From Actinomycetota bacterium (GTDB taxonomy: Bacteria; Actinomycetota; Acidimicrobiia; IMCC26256; PALSA-555), in the NCBI GenBank assembly GCA_003140175.1, contig PLJD01000026.1, positions 1 to 64,000 on the forward strand: DNA of 64,000 bases, read 5' to 3'. The notes under the pieces are model-generated. The model made no database searches. It saw only the letters and a program-made list of their open reading frames with translations, and had not been told where the DNA came from. The position numbers were made by a program, and so were the translations under genes. Positions within the stretch are counted from its first letter, which is position 1. Each line of letters begins with the position of its first letter. Shown in pieces: positions 25,005-33,814 of the stretch.

Positions 25005-26169
25005 GCGCGTCGCCCTCAACCTCGAGCAGCTACTCAGTCGCCCGCCGGGTGGGATCGGCCGCTACACGTCGGAGCTGGCCCGGCTGCTACCCGGCCCCGA
25101 TCCTGATGGCGGCGAGCGTATCGAGGTCGTCCCGTTCGTGGCGTGCCACCGCCAGTCGCGAATCGGCGCCGCGCTCGGAAGCTTCGGCCTCGCCGACCTA
25201 GAACCCGTCCGACTCTGGCTGCCCCGGCCCGTCCTCTACGACACCTGGAACCTCTTCGGGTCTCCGCGGCTCGACCGGCTGCACCGCGAACTGCGCGGGG
25301 TGGACATCGTCCACGCTCCGTCACTGGCCGTGCCACCCCGCGCCGGCGGCGCGGCGTTGGTCGTCACCGCGCACGATGCCGCGACGCTCGTGTTTCCCGA
25401 GGCGTACCCACCGCGGGGGCGGTTCTTCCACCGGCGCGGGCTCGAGGCCACCGCCCGGCGCGCCGACCTTGTCATCACGCCGACCCAGGCCGCCGCGGAC
25501 GAGATCACCAGCCGGACCAGGATCCGCGCCGACCGAATCCGGATCGTTCCCCATGGCGTGGCCCAACGGCGAGTCAGCGAGGGCTTGATCGCCGCGGCCC
25601 GCTCAACCCTGGGGCTCGGTGACACCCCCTACGTGCTGTGGGTCGGAACGCTCGAGCCGCGAAAGAACCTGCCGTTGCTCCTCGCGGCGTTCGAGAGCGT
25701 CGTGCGGGCGGGTCTCCCCGAACGACTCGTCATCGTGGGACCGCCCGGCTGGCGCGGCGGACCGGCCGCCGTCCACACCGCGGCCGCGGCGCTCGGCGAC
25801 CGAGTCCTCTTCGCGGGACCTCTGCGCGCGGACCGCCTCGTCGCGCTCTACTCCGGCGCGACCCTCTTCGCCTTCCCGAGCCTCCACGAAGGATTCGGCC
25901 TCCCCGTCCTCGAAGCCATGGTGCAGCAGGCGCCCGTCCTGTGCTCCGACATCCCCGTCCTGCGTGAAATCGCCGGCTCGGCGGCGCGCTTCGCTCCGCC
26001 CAGCGACGCACGAGCTTGGGGTGACGCGCTCGTCGAGATGCTCCGAGACGAGCGGGAGCGAACCGCGCTGGGCCTCGCGGGGCGCGAACACGCCAGCCGG
26101 TTCACGTGGGAGCGCTGCGTGCGTCACACCCGCGCCGTCTACCGAGAGGTGCTCGGCCGCTCCGAGTAG
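25003..26169 (+). CDS. Glycosyltransferase family 4
   Basis: 388 residues from ATG 25003. N-terminus of the mannosyl/rhamnosyltransferase type (R-P-P-G-G-I-G-R-Y-T), A-H-D segment near residue 124, G-T-L-E-P-R-K-N-L-P at about 215-224 and the donor site P-S-L-H-E-G-F-G-L-P-V-L-E-A-M at about 292-306, all typical of GT4 enzymes that use GDP- or dTDP-sugars. It is head to head with another GT4 gene and probably belongs to the surface-glycan genes of the window. Confidence 0.9.
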   Translation: MRVALNLEQLLSRPPGGIGRYTSELARLLPGPDPDGGERIEVVPFVACHRQSRIGAALGSFGLADLEPVRLWLPRPVLYDTWNLFGSPRLDRLHRELRGVDIVHAPSLAVPPRAGGAALVVTAHDAATLVFPEAYPPRGRFFHRRGLEATARRADLVITPTQAAADEITSRTRIRADRIRIVPHGVAQRRVSEGLIAAARSTLGLGDTPYVLWVGTLEPRKNLPLLLAAFESVVRAGLPERLVIVGPPGWRGGPAAVHTAAAALGDRVLFAGPLRADRLVALYSGATLFAFPSLHEGFGLPVLEAMVQQAPVLCSDIPVLREIAGSAARFAPPSDARAWGDALVEMLRDERERTALGLAGREHASRFTWERCVRHTRAVYREVLGRSE

Positions 26170-26203
26170 CGGCGGGGTCGATTACCGGGCCGTGACCGGG
26201 CGC

Positions 26204-26815
26204 CTACCAGCCCCGCTCGGCCCATTCGTCGAGGTGGGGCCGCTCGTCGCCGATAGTCGTGTCCAAGCCGTGGCCGGGCAACACCAACAGGTCCGGGTCG
26301 AGCGTGAAGAGCCGACGGTCGATCGAGTCGAGGATCGTCTCGAAGCTGGCCCCGGGAGTCGCGGTGTTCCCCGCGCCGCCCGGGAACAGGGTGTCGCCCG
26401 TGAAGAGGATCGGTGTCCCCTCCAGTCGAAATGAGGTCGACCCCGCGGTGTGACCCGGGGTGTGGACCGACCGCAGCCGTAGGTCCCCGACGCGGTACAC
26501 CTCGTCGTCGGGGATGACGAAGTCGTAGGCGGGGAGCATGGCCGCGTCTTGAGCCGCGATTCCGACGTCGATGCCCGCGTCGCGGACCGCGGTGACCGCC
26601 TGGATGTGATCCCAGTGGCCGTGGGTCGTCAGGACGCGACGCACACCGGTTCTGCGACAGACGTCCACGAGCAGCTCATGCTCGTTCGCGGCGTCGATCA
26701 GGACCGCGTCGCCGCTCTGCTTGCAGCGGACCACGAAGACGTTGTTCTCGAACGGCCCCACGACGAGCTTGTCGACCCGGGCGGTCGCGTCTTCGTAGTG
26801 TGCGGGTTGAGCCAC
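26204..26815 (-). CDS. Metallo-beta-lactamase-fold hydrolase (glyoxalase II-like)
   Basis: 203 residues if GTG 26815 is the start, the choice that gives a normal family N-terminus; the frame is open further upstream. Metal motifs: T-H-G-H-W-D-H (about residues 55-61), the H-T-P-G-H-T strand, F-T-G-D-T-L-F (Asp ligand) and L-P-G-H-G near the C-terminus. The compact size and motif spacing fit the glyoxalase II/persulfide dioxygenase branch. Substrate not determinable. Convergent with the glycosyltransferase gene. Confidence 0.85.
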   Translation of the reverse strand: MAQPAHYEDATARVDKLVVGPFENNVFVVRCKQSGDAVLIDAANEHELLVDVCRRTGVRRVLTTHGHWDHIQAVTAVRDAGIDVGIAAQDAAMLPAYDFVIPDDEVYRVGDLRLRSVHTPGHTAGSTSFRLEGTPILFTGDTLFPGGAGNTATPGASFETILDSIDRRLFTLDPDLLVLPGHGLDTTIGDERPHLDEWAERGW

Positions 26816-27047
26816 GAGCCCAGGGTAGGTCCGCACAGCGTGCGGTGACCGTCGTTCCGCCCGCGCCGCTGTGCCGCACGACCCGAGCGCGAGCGAGGTC
26901 CCTCGCCCGCGGCCCAGATGGGGACTGGAGCTTCTGGCTAATGGGTTGAGATGTCCGATCGACCAGTTGCAGGGGTGGCAGGGAACCCCGTGGGTTATAT
27001 CGAGGAGGCCGGGAAGCCCACTGCCATGAACCCCGGAGGGATCGTGT
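26816..27047. other. Intergenic stretch, no gene seen
   Basis: Contains the probable promoter region of the metallo-hydrolase and then drifts into the mobile-element scar. No RNA gene or convincing ORF seen. Confidence 0.4.
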
Positions 27048-27180
27048 ACCACGCCCTTGCGTGGTGTCTTGGATGTTCTAGTCAAGACGGACGTCGCGAA
27101 GACGTGTCGAACGCTTGGGGTGTCTCGCGCAGCCTTCTCTCGCGGGACGAGAGTCGCGGATGCCGAGGGCCGGTGGCGTG
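27048..27180 (+). pseudogene. Fragment with a transposase-like helix-turn-helix
   Basis: One frame reads V-L-D-V-L, then D-V-A-K-T-C-R-T-L-G-V-S-R-A-A-F and A-D-A-E-G, the typical N-terminal HTH of IS481/IS3-type transposases. No start codon, no catalytic domain and no continuing frame are present, so at most this is a remnant. The downstream ~370 bases to the end of the next gene hold no support for further transposase sequence. Assignment rests on motif memory only. Confidence 0.4.
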
Positions 27181-27547
27181 AGTGCCCAAGGGGAGGCGAC
27201 TATCGGCGATGACCAACGGGGCGCCGACCCGGATGGTTCAGGAGCTGCTGACCGCAGCGGTCGTGCGCCCGACGCTCGGGACGGCTGGCGATGCCGACAT
27301 CTCGAGACCGAGGCTCTGTCATCTCGCGCCGTGGGGTCCAGAGGGTCCACGTCCTCGACACCCACCGCTCGCATAACATCAAAACCTGTCAGCTCGACCG
27401 GTGGCCTGGAAAGATCAGACTGCGGCGATGCTGTTCGTCAGCGGACCACGCCCCTGAGACTTCACGTGCGTCCCGGATTCGGCAAGCGAATCGGGAGTGC
27501 CAGCGCCTTCGTCCGGCCAGCCAATGGCGGACTTTGGTCGAGGATCG
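27181..27547. other. Intergenic stretch, no gene seen
   Basis: Mixed composition, lower GC than the flanking gene blocks, several short overlapping frames on both strands but none with coherent protein character. Probably part of the same insertion scar. Confidence 0.4.
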
Positions 27548-28876
27548 TCAGACGCTTTCGAACCAGTGCTGGCTTTGGATGACGAGCGCTGCCATCGTGA
27601 GTATCGACCATACGGCTCCGAAGCCGAGAAGCGCGTATACGGGTGCGCGGAGGCGCGAACTCGGCTCCCATTCGATCAGAGCGATCAGACCGAGAATGCT
27701 GAGAGCAGCGAGGAGTGGCACGAAGTCGGCGAGATACCGCTCAGTCTCGCCGAAGAACGTCAGCGTCAGCCCCGCGGTCACGCCACCGCCGACGATTAGG
27801 GCCCACACGGGCTTGAAACGGCGGACGCGAGCCATCCCCATCGCTGCGAGCAATGTGAGCGCCGGCATGGTGTCCGTGATGCTCGCGGTGGGCTCGATGC
27901 CATCGAACTGCGGGCTCCCGATGATTCGCACCGGGTGGTACGCGGGCATCCGGAACGTAATCCAGGGGAACTTGTTGACGAACTGAAGCGTGTCGGGGCG
28001 CAGGTATTGGAAAAGATTGGTTGGCAGATTCGCTAGGTGGTTTGTACCTCGTCGTACGAGAGCGAGTCTCCGTGGATTGTTGCGGTAACCAACTGCATCT
28101 ATGTACGGGGGGTTTAGGGCCGTGTGATACCTCAGCTCGTTCACAAGTACATAAGAGCCAAAAGCGACGGCAGCGCCGACGGCGAGTAGCACCGCCATCT
28201 TCTGGGAACGCGACCACCAGAGCAGCGCAGCCACGACAAGCGCCGCGCACACACCCGCGCCAATCGTGGGCCGCGAGCCAATCGAGCATGCCGCAAAGGC
28301 AACGGCGAGCAGCGCGTGGTGCGTTCTACCCGTTTCGCTGGCGCGGAGGATTGCCCAGAATGCTGCGAGACCGAACGCGACCCCCCACGCGATCGCTTCT
28401 TCGTACTTATAAGGCCGTGCGGCCACGAACAGGCTTGCCGATCCCAGCACAATCGCAATCCAGCCGGCCTCGGCGAGCGGCGCCCACCAGCGAATAACAG
28501 AAGTTTGTCGGCGAGACCACCGAACAAGTCCGATCGTCGCCGCGGCCTGGACGGCGAACGCGCTGAGGAATGACCAGGGCGCGAGGTAGGGCCAGCGGCT
28601 CGAGAACAAGCCGATGATTGGAAGTCGCAAGATCGCGGGGACAATTCCGAAGTATCCGTACCACCGGCCGTCAACGAGGATCCCTTCCCCGTCTATCTCA
28701 ACGCGGAGAACGTTCAGATGCCCGTGAAGGATCGAACGCGCTTGGCCTTCGTAGAACACCTCTAGACCCACGCGGTGGAACGGATCGAAGGTTCCTCGTG
28801 TGAGCAACCCGAAGAAGAGAAGCGCCACGCCGCCAATTGCTGCGGGGACCGCGAACTGCGTCCAGTCGCGCGACAT
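27548..28876 (-). CDS. Polytopic membrane protein, probable glycosyltransferase-like
   Basis: 442 residues from ATG 28876; the frame extends further upstream with a hydrophilic sequence, so the start is uncertain. About ten hydrophobic helices are separated by short loops, with a longer extracytoplasmic loop after helix 1 (R-V-G-L-E-V-F-Y-E-G-Q-A) and another of about 80 residues in the second half (Y-I-D-A-V-G-Y-R-N-N-P). The layout resembles GT-C type membrane glycosyltransferases, but no diagnostic motif lets me place it. GC is lower than in neighbouring genes and mobile-element remnants lie on both sides, which suggests horizontal acquisition. Confidence 0.7.
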   Translation of the reverse strand: MSRDWTQFAVPAAIGGVALLFFGLLTRGTFDPFHRVGLEVFYEGQARSILHGHLNVLRVEIDGEGILVDGRWYGYFGIVPAILRLPIIGLFSSRWPYLAPWSFLSAFAVQAAATIGLVRWSRRQTSVIRWWAPLAEAGWIAIVLGSASLFVAARPYKYEEAIAWGVAFGLAAFWAILRASETGRTHHALLAVAFAACSIGSRPTIGAGVCAALVVAALLWWSRSQKMAVLLAVGAAVAFGSYVLVNELRYHTALNPPYIDAVGYRNNPRRLALVRRGTNHLANLPTNLFQYLRPDTLQFVNKFPWITFRMPAYHPVRIIGSPQFDGIEPTASITDTMPALTLLAAMGMARVRRFKPVWALIVGGGVTAGLTLTFFGETERYLADFVPLLAALSILGLIALIEWEPSSRLRAPVYALLGFGAVWSILTMAALVIQSQHWFESV

Positions 28877-29098
28877 CCGATTGCCGCGCCCCTCGGTTGG
28901 CGTGCCGGATTCGAGCGTCTCTGCCGAGCTGCTTGACGGCGATCCGCCACGCGTGCTCTTCACAGTCACGGGCGGAGAGAGTAATCGTTGCGCGAACACA
29001 TCGGGGCGGTCAGGGACAGCCAACGGCTGCGACACTGCCAATGGCACGATCGCCCTCGTCGTCGTGCGTATTCTGTGAGAGCGCGGCTGTCCACGTGA
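28877..29098. other. Upstream region of the membrane protein gene
   Basis: The minus frame of the membrane protein remains open here but reads as hydrophilic, low-complexity sequence. It likely holds the promoter. No other feature seen. Confidence 0.35.
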
Positions 29099-29470
29099 CG
29101 AAATGTTCCTGCGACGCCTAGCCCACCATGATGTGTTCGTCGAGAGCGACACCGGTGAGCGGCTCGTCAGCGTGCCGGTGCCGAGGGCATCGAGGGAATG
29201 CGGCGGTTCCATGAGCTGGTCGCGACCCGGGTCGAGGATCCCCGGGGAGGTGCCGATCGGGTTCGAAAGCGACGGCGCGTTAGTTGTCGAAGCGCTGATC
29301 GCGGCGGGCTACCAGGTGTTCGCGGTCAACTCGTTGGCGGTGTCGCGCTGTCGAGACCGCCCACGGTCTCAGGAGGCAAGTCCGATCCGGGAGGCGCCAA
29401 TGTCGCCTTGATCGGCGTGGACGGATCAAGGCCAGACTCTCGTCCAGGGATAGGGGTCGTCCGCGACACC
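29099..29470 (+). pseudogene. Degraded IS110-family transposase fragment
   Basis: Pieces of an IS110 DEDD-type transposase appear in alternating frames: A-H-H-D-V-F-V-x-S-D-T-G-E-R-L (frame 3), M-R-R-F-H-E-L-V-A (frame 2), G-E-V-P-I-G-F-E-S-D-G followed by A-A-G-Y-Q-V-F-A-V-N and L-A-V-S-R-C-R-D-R (frame 3), then G-G-K-S-D-P-G (frame 2). At least three frameshifts are needed to join them. The Asp-Glu-Asp catalytic region is partly present; the C-terminal half of the protein is missing. No terminal repeats are recognised. Confidence 0.75.
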
Positions 29471-29728
29471 CCAAGGGTGCGACACGTCTTCGGGACGTCG
29501 GTCTTGACTTGGAGTCGACCCCGGTGTGCTGGACACCTGGTGGCTACGCAAACGGGTCAATTCCAATCCACCCCGCACAGATCACGGCTGGCGCCTTGAG
29601 CCGTCCAACAACTGAGCCAGAGGAACCCAGCAGCGACCTGATGGACCCGCGTGCAAAGGCCGACGGCCCACCACCGGTTCCGGCTCCCTCACCACCGTCT
29701 GGGGCACGATCTAGCCCGTTAGAGCTCT
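29471..29728. other. Intergenic stretch, no gene seen
   Basis: Follows the IS110 remnant. Short frames only, no recognisable protein or RNA. Confidence 0.35.
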
Positions 29729-29768
29729 GGCCTCGGGTCTTGCCGTCCGGCCTCGGGTCTTGCCGTCC
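29729..29768. repeat. Perfect 20-bp tandem duplication
   Basis: The 20-mer GGCCTCGGGTCTTGCCGTCC occurs twice with no spacer, 64 bases before the acyl-CoA dehydrogenase start. A third partial copy (GCGGCCTCGG) follows. Probably a slippage or insertion scar within the promoter region of the downstream gene. Confidence 0.85.
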
Positions 29769-29831
29769 GACAGCGGCCTCGGCGCCTAGCCTGTCGCACA
29801 GCCGGTCGAATCCCATTAGCGTCGCCGGACC

Positions 29832-31019
29832 ATGGACTTCCGCGATTCTCCAGCCGAGGCTGCGTTTCGGGACGAGATCCGCACCTGGCTGGACGAACAC
29901 CTCACCGGCGAGTTCGCCGCGGTTGGGGGCCAGGGCGGTCCGGCGGACGAGACGTCGTGGGACATCCGGGTCGAATGGGAGAAGCTGCTCGGCAAGGATC
30001 GCTGGCTTGGTCTCGCCTGGCCCACCGAATACGGAGGGCGCGGCGCCAGCTTCGCCGAGCAGGTGATCTTCAACGAGGAGTACGCGACGCGCTCCGCCCC
30101 CGCCCGGATCAGCTTCTTCGGTGAGGGTCTGTTTGCCCCGACGCTGCTCGCCTACGGAACCGAGGACCAAAAGCGGCGGTTCCTTCCCAAGATCCAGTCT
30201 GTCGAAGAGCTGTGGTGCCAGGGCTACTCGGAGCCAGACGCTGGCTCCGACCTCGCCAACGTGCAGACCCGCGGTGTCCTCGATGGAGGGCAGTGGGTGA
30301 TCGACGGGCAGAAGGTTTGGACGACACTCGCGCACCGCGCGCAATGGTGCTTCTGCGTCACCCGCACCGACCCCGCGACGTCGGGTCACGCCGGCCTCTC
30401 CTATCTGCTGATCCCGATGGACCAACCCGGCGTCGAGGTCCGACCCCTCCGACAGATGACCGGGACCGCCGAGTTCAACGAGGTCTTCTTCTCCGACGCA
30501 CGCACCGACGCCTCGAACGTGCTCGGCGACGTCAACGAGGGCTGGCGGGTCGCTATGGCCACCCTGGGTTTCGAACGGGGGACCGCCTTTCTCTCCCAGC
30601 AGCTCGGCTTTCAAAGCGAGCTGGCCGCCGTCATCGAGGCGGCGCGGGCGAGCCGTACCCTCGACGATCCCCTGGTCCGTCAGGAGCTCGCCGACTCCTA
30701 CATCGGCGTCCAGATCATGCGGTTCAACGGGATGCGAATGTTGACGAGCCGGGTGACACGAGGCGTGCTCGGCCCAGAGTCGAGCATCGGCAAGCTCTAC
30801 TGGAGCACCTGGCATCGAACGCTCGGCGAGCGGGCCATGCGCGTCCTTGGCCCCGCCGCGATGCTCGTCGAGGATCACCCGCCCGACGAGTATGTGCTCA
30901 CCGAGCTTGAGCGCATCTTCATGTTCAGTCGTTCCGAGACGATCTACGCCGGATCCAGCGAGATCCAGCGCAACATCATCGGTGAGCGCGTCCTCGGGCT
31001 TCCGCGCGAGCCTCGATAA
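29832..31019 (+). CDS. Acyl-CoA dehydrogenase, subunit with catalytic Glu
   Basis: 395 residues, full ACAD length. FAD-binding segments are clear (C-Q-G-Y-S-E-P-x-A-G-S-D-L-A near residue 135, G-Q-K-V-W-T near 160). The usual catalytic Glu of medium-chain enzymes, in the C-terminal Y-E-G-T region, is replaced: the sequence reads Y-A-G-S-S. A Glu in helix G, Glu248 of G-F-E-R-G, can act as the base, as in isovaleryl-CoA dehydrogenase and FadE29-like proteins. Fifteen bases upstream of a second, divergent ACAD gene, which suggests a two-subunit enzyme of the kind used for steroid side chains or similar acyl-CoAs. Confidence 0.92.
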   Translation: MDFRDSPAEAAFRDEIRTWLDEHLTGEFAAVGGQGGPADETSWDIRVEWEKLLGKDRWLGLAWPTEYGGRGASFAEQVIFNEEYATRSAPARISFFGEGLFAPTLLAYGTEDQKRRFLPKIQSVEELWCQGYSEPDAGSDLANVQTRGVLDGGQWVIDGQKVWTTLAHRAQWCFCVTRTDPATSGHAGLSYLLIPMDQPGVEVRPLRQMTGTAEFNEVFFSDARTDASNVLGDVNEGWRVAMATLGFERGTAFLSQQLGFQSELAAVIEAARASRTLDDPLVRQELADSYIGVQIMRFNGMRMLTSRVTRGVLGPESSIGKLYWSTWHRTLGERAMRVLGPAAMLVEDHPPDEYVLTELERIFMFSRSETIYAGSSEIQRNIIGERVLGLPREPR

Positions 31020-31034
31020 ACGAAAAGAGGAGCA

Positions 31035-32165
31035 GTGAACTTCGCGTTTTCCGACGAACAGGAACAGCTGCGGGAAGCAGTCCGCAGGTTCATGGACACC
31101 AAGAGCCCAGAATCCGAGGTCCGCCGCCTCATGGACACGACCGAGGGCTACGACCCCGCGGTCTGGGCTCAGATGGCCCAGGAGCTCGGGCTCCAAAGCC
31201 TCCACCTCCCCGAGTCCTGCGGCGGTCAAGGGTTCACGTTTGTTGAGCTCGGGATCGTGCTCGAAGAGATGGGACGGGTTCTCCTGTGCGCCCCGTACTT
31301 CTCGACCGTCTGTCTCGCTGCGAACGCGATCATGAACGCGGGGACGTCGGCCCAGCAACAAGCGCTGCTGCCCGGCATCGCGTCGGGTGAGACCATCGCC
31401 GCCCTCGCGTTCACCGAGCCCAACGGACGCTGGGATGCGTCCGGGATCACGATGGAGGCCAAAGGATCCGGCGACGCGTGGACCTTGTCGGGAACCAAGA
31501 TGTTCGTCATCGACGGGCATACCGCCGCGACGATCGTCGTCGCCGCCCGCCAAGCTGGCACCAGTGGCGAGGACGGCATCGGGTTCTTCGTCGTCGACGG
31601 CGACGCGCCCGGCCTGACCCGCGCGCCACTCGCGACCATGGACCAGACCCGCAAGCAGGCCCGTCTCGACTTCGACGGTGTGCAGGCCACCCCGCTCGGT
31701 GAGCCCGGTCAAGGGTGGGCGGCGCTGTCGAAGACACTCGACCAAGCGGCGGTGTGCCTCGCCAACGAGATGGTCGGAGGAGCCCAGCGGGTGCTCGACA
31801 TGTCGGTCGAGTACGCCAAGGTGCGAGTCCAGTTCGGCCGACCCATCGGCTCGTTCCAGGCCATCAAGCACAAATGCGCGGACATGCTGCTCGAGGTCGA
31901 GTCGAGCAAGTCGGCCGCCTACTACGCGGCGTGGGCCGCCGCCGAGGACAACGAGGAGCTGCCGGTCGTGGCCAGCCTCGCCAAGGCGTACTGCTCCGAC
32001 GCGTACTTCCACGCCGCAGCCGAGAACATCCAGATCCACGGCGGAATCGGCTTCACGTGGGAGCACCCCGCCCACCTGTACTTCAAGCGGGCCAAGAGCT
32101 CCGAGATCCTCCTCGGCGACGCCACTTATCACCGCGAGCTCCTCGCGCAGCGCATCGGCATCTAA
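31035..32165 (+). CDS. Acyl-CoA dehydrogenase-like partner subunit
   Basis: 376 residues from GTG 31035, with AGAGGAG a few bases upstream. ACAD fold with the K-x-R-x-Q-F-G-R-P-I-G-S-F-Q-A-I-K-H signature (about residues 263-280) and the I-Q-I-H-G-G-I-G-F-T-W-E-H block (about 334-346). At the place of the C-terminal catalytic Glu the sequence reads L-L-G-D-A, and helix G has T-L-D-Q-A instead of a Glu, so it may lack a catalytic base. This fits known actinobacterial alpha2-beta2 ACADs, where one subunit is catalytic and the partner shapes the FAD and substrate sites. Confidence 0.9.
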   Translation: MNFAFSDEQEQLREAVRRFMDTKSPESEVRRLMDTTEGYDPAVWAQMAQELGLQSLHLPESCGGQGFTFVELGIVLEEMGRVLLCAPYFSTVCLAANAIMNAGTSAQQQALLPGIASGETIAALAFTEPNGRWDASGITMEAKGSGDAWTLSGTKMFVIDGHTAATIVVAARQAGTSGEDGIGFFVVDGDAPGLTRAPLATMDQTRKQARLDFDGVQATPLGEPGQGWAALSKTLDQAAVCLANEMVGGAQRVLDMSVEYAKVRVQFGRPIGSFQAIKHKCADMLLEVESSKSAAYYAAWAAAEDNEELPVVASLAKAYCSDAYFHAAAENIQIHGGIGFTWEHPAHLYFKRAKSSEILLGDATYHRELLAQRIGI

Positions 32166-32357
32166 ACGCCAACCGACCCCGGCGGCGGTCGCCGAGCCAC
32201 GCCAATCGGCTCGGTCCCGCCGCGGGTCCGGCGTCCGCCCCGGCCCCGATCCTGGCCCGACGAGCGGCGGGCTGGGCCGCCCGCGCCGGTCGGCCGCTCC
32301 CCAGCTCGCAGATCGTCCAAGGCGTCGGCGGCGGCCTGAGCCCGCGAGACTGGGGGG

Positions 32358-33122
32358 ATGGCCGTCCTCGTCTTGCTCCTCGGCGTCGTCGTCGCGCTGC
32401 TCGGCGTCTTGGTGGCGGGGCTCCTGCGCAGCCACGCCGAGATCCTCCGGGCCCTCCACGAGCTCGGCGTCGGCCTCGACCCGAACGAGAACGCCCCCCG
32501 GCTGGCGCCGCCCGTGTCGCGCCCATCCACGACCGCTCGGCCGGCCAGCGATCTCTCGGGCGTGACGCCCGCCGGCGACGCGGTCAGCGTCAGCGTCGTC
32601 GACGTCGACCATCCCACGCTCGTCGCCTTCCTCACGAGCGGCTGCACCACCTGCGCCGGCTTCTGGTCCGCGTTCTCCGATCTCCAACGGCTCCGGGTAC
32701 CCGGCGACGCTCGGCTCGTCGTCGCCACCAAGGGACCCGAGGCCGAGAGCCCAGCCCGGCTGGGGAAGTTCACGCCGCCCGACGTGCCCGTGATCATGTC
32801 CAGCGAGGCGTGGACGGACTTCGACGTGCCCGTTGCCCCGTACTTCGCGTACGTCGACGGCCCGAGCGGCACCATCGTCGGGGAGGGGGCCGCGTCGACC
32901 TGGGAGCATCTCCAGAACATCCTCGAGCAAGCGCTCGCCGACGCCGGCATCGCCACCGGCCCGCGCGCTCGACGTCGGCGAGGCCGAACCGACCAGTCGC
33001 GCGAAGCCCAGATCGACGCCGAGCTGATCGGGGCCGGGATCGAGCCGGGCGACCCGAGCCTGTACCCGACCCGCGACGCCGACCTCCAGCGTGGACGGCC
33101 TACCCCGCCCAACGCCTCGTGA
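32358..33122 (+). CDS. MauD-like membrane-anchored thioredoxin-fold protein
   Basis: 254 residues. An N-terminal helix (about 2-22) anchors it; a short stalk follows; the thioredoxin fold (about 60-195) carries the redox pair in S-G-C-T-T-C (about residues 94-97). The extra C-terminal tail is basic and Pro-rich. MauD proteins help form disulfides in the methylamine dehydrogenase light chain; the same role for the Cys-rich protein encoded at 34890-36365 is inferred from the neighbourhood, which also includes a MauE-like gene. First gene of a six-member plus-strand group. Confidence 0.8.
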   Translation: MAVLVLLLGVVVALLGVLVAGLLRSHAEILRALHELGVGLDPNENAPRLAPPVSRPSTTARPASDLSGVTPAGDAVSVSVVDVDHPTLVAFLTSGCTTCAGFWSAFSDLQRLRVPGDARLVVATKGPEAESPARLGKFTPPDVPVIMSSEAWTDFDVPVAPYFAYVDGPSGTIVGEGAASTWEHLQNILEQALADAGIATGPRARRRRGRTDQSREAQIDAELIGAGIEPGDPSLYPTRDADLQRGRPTPPNAS

Positions 33123-33196
33123 GCGCCCTCGACGTCACCATCGCCGGGGTGATTGTCGCCGTCGTCGCCGCGGTGCGTTCCTCGTGGTCGCCGTGA
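33119..33196 (+). CDS. Possible 25-residue membrane micropeptide
   Basis: GTG 33119 overlaps the stop of the MauD-like gene (GTGA). The 25-codon frame gives a short hydrophobic helix flanked by polar ends and stops 9 bases before the next gene. It fills an otherwise unexplained 83-base gap in a tight operon. Very short, so may be chance. Confidence 0.3.
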   Translation: MSALDVTIAGVIVAVVAAVRSSWSP

Positions 33197-33205
33197 GGTG
33201 AGTCG

Positions 33206-33805
33206 ATGCTGGCGAGCATCAACCCGCTCGGGGAGCGGGCCCGCAACACCCGATGGGGTCGCACCGTGTCCTGGTACCTGGCCGGTTCCCTCGCGGGCGG
33301 CGTCGCGGTCGGCGCAGCCGCGGGCGGGCTCGGCGCCGCGCTCCGCCTGGTGGCCGCACCATCCGCGCTCGTGGTCGGCCTCGCCGCGCTCGGAGCCGCC
33401 GCGGTCGGGCTGGCCCTCGACCTCCACCTCGGCGGCCTCCCAGTGCCCACCGTCCGACGTCAGGTCAACGAAGACTGGCTGGCCCGCTACCGGGGCTGGG
33501 TGTACGGCAGCGGCTTCGGATTCCAACTCGGACTCGGCGTCGTCACCATCGTGACCACCTCGACCGTGTACCTCGCATTGGCGCTCGCCGTCCTCGCCGG
33601 GTCCGTACCGGCAGGCATCCTGATCGGAGCGACCTTCGGCCTCGTGCGCGCCGCCCCGATCCTCGCGATGGCCAGAGCTGACAACCCGGCCCGCGTGCGG
33701 GCCGTCCTGCGCCGCGCCCACGACACCGCCCGGCCAGCCAAGGCCCTCGCCCTAGGCTGCCTCGTCATACTCACGGCCGCGAGCCTCGCGGCCGTCCTCC
33801 TCTGA
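33206..33805 (+). CDS. Polytopic membrane protein of the Mau-like operon
   Basis: 199 residues with about five hydrophobic segments (roughly 25-50, 52-72, 98-118, 120-145, 175-198). One loop carries R-Q-V-N-E-D-W-L-x-R-Y-R-G-W-V-Y. No Cys pair is present in the membrane helices, so it is not an obvious CcdA/DsbD electron carrier. Family not recognised. Its place between MauD-like and MauE-like genes suggests a part in maturation or anchoring of the Cys-rich product. Confidence 0.7.
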   Translation: MLASINPLGERARNTRWGRTVSWYLAGSLAGGVAVGAAAGGLGAALRLVAAPSALVVGLAALGAAAVGLALDLHLGGLPVPTVRRQVNEDWLARYRGWVYGSGFGFQLGLGVVTIVTTSTVYLALALAVLAGSVPAGILIGATFGLVRAAPILAMARADNPARVRAVLRRAHDTARPAKALALGCLVILTAASLAAVLL

Positions 33806-33814
33806 GGCCACGCC

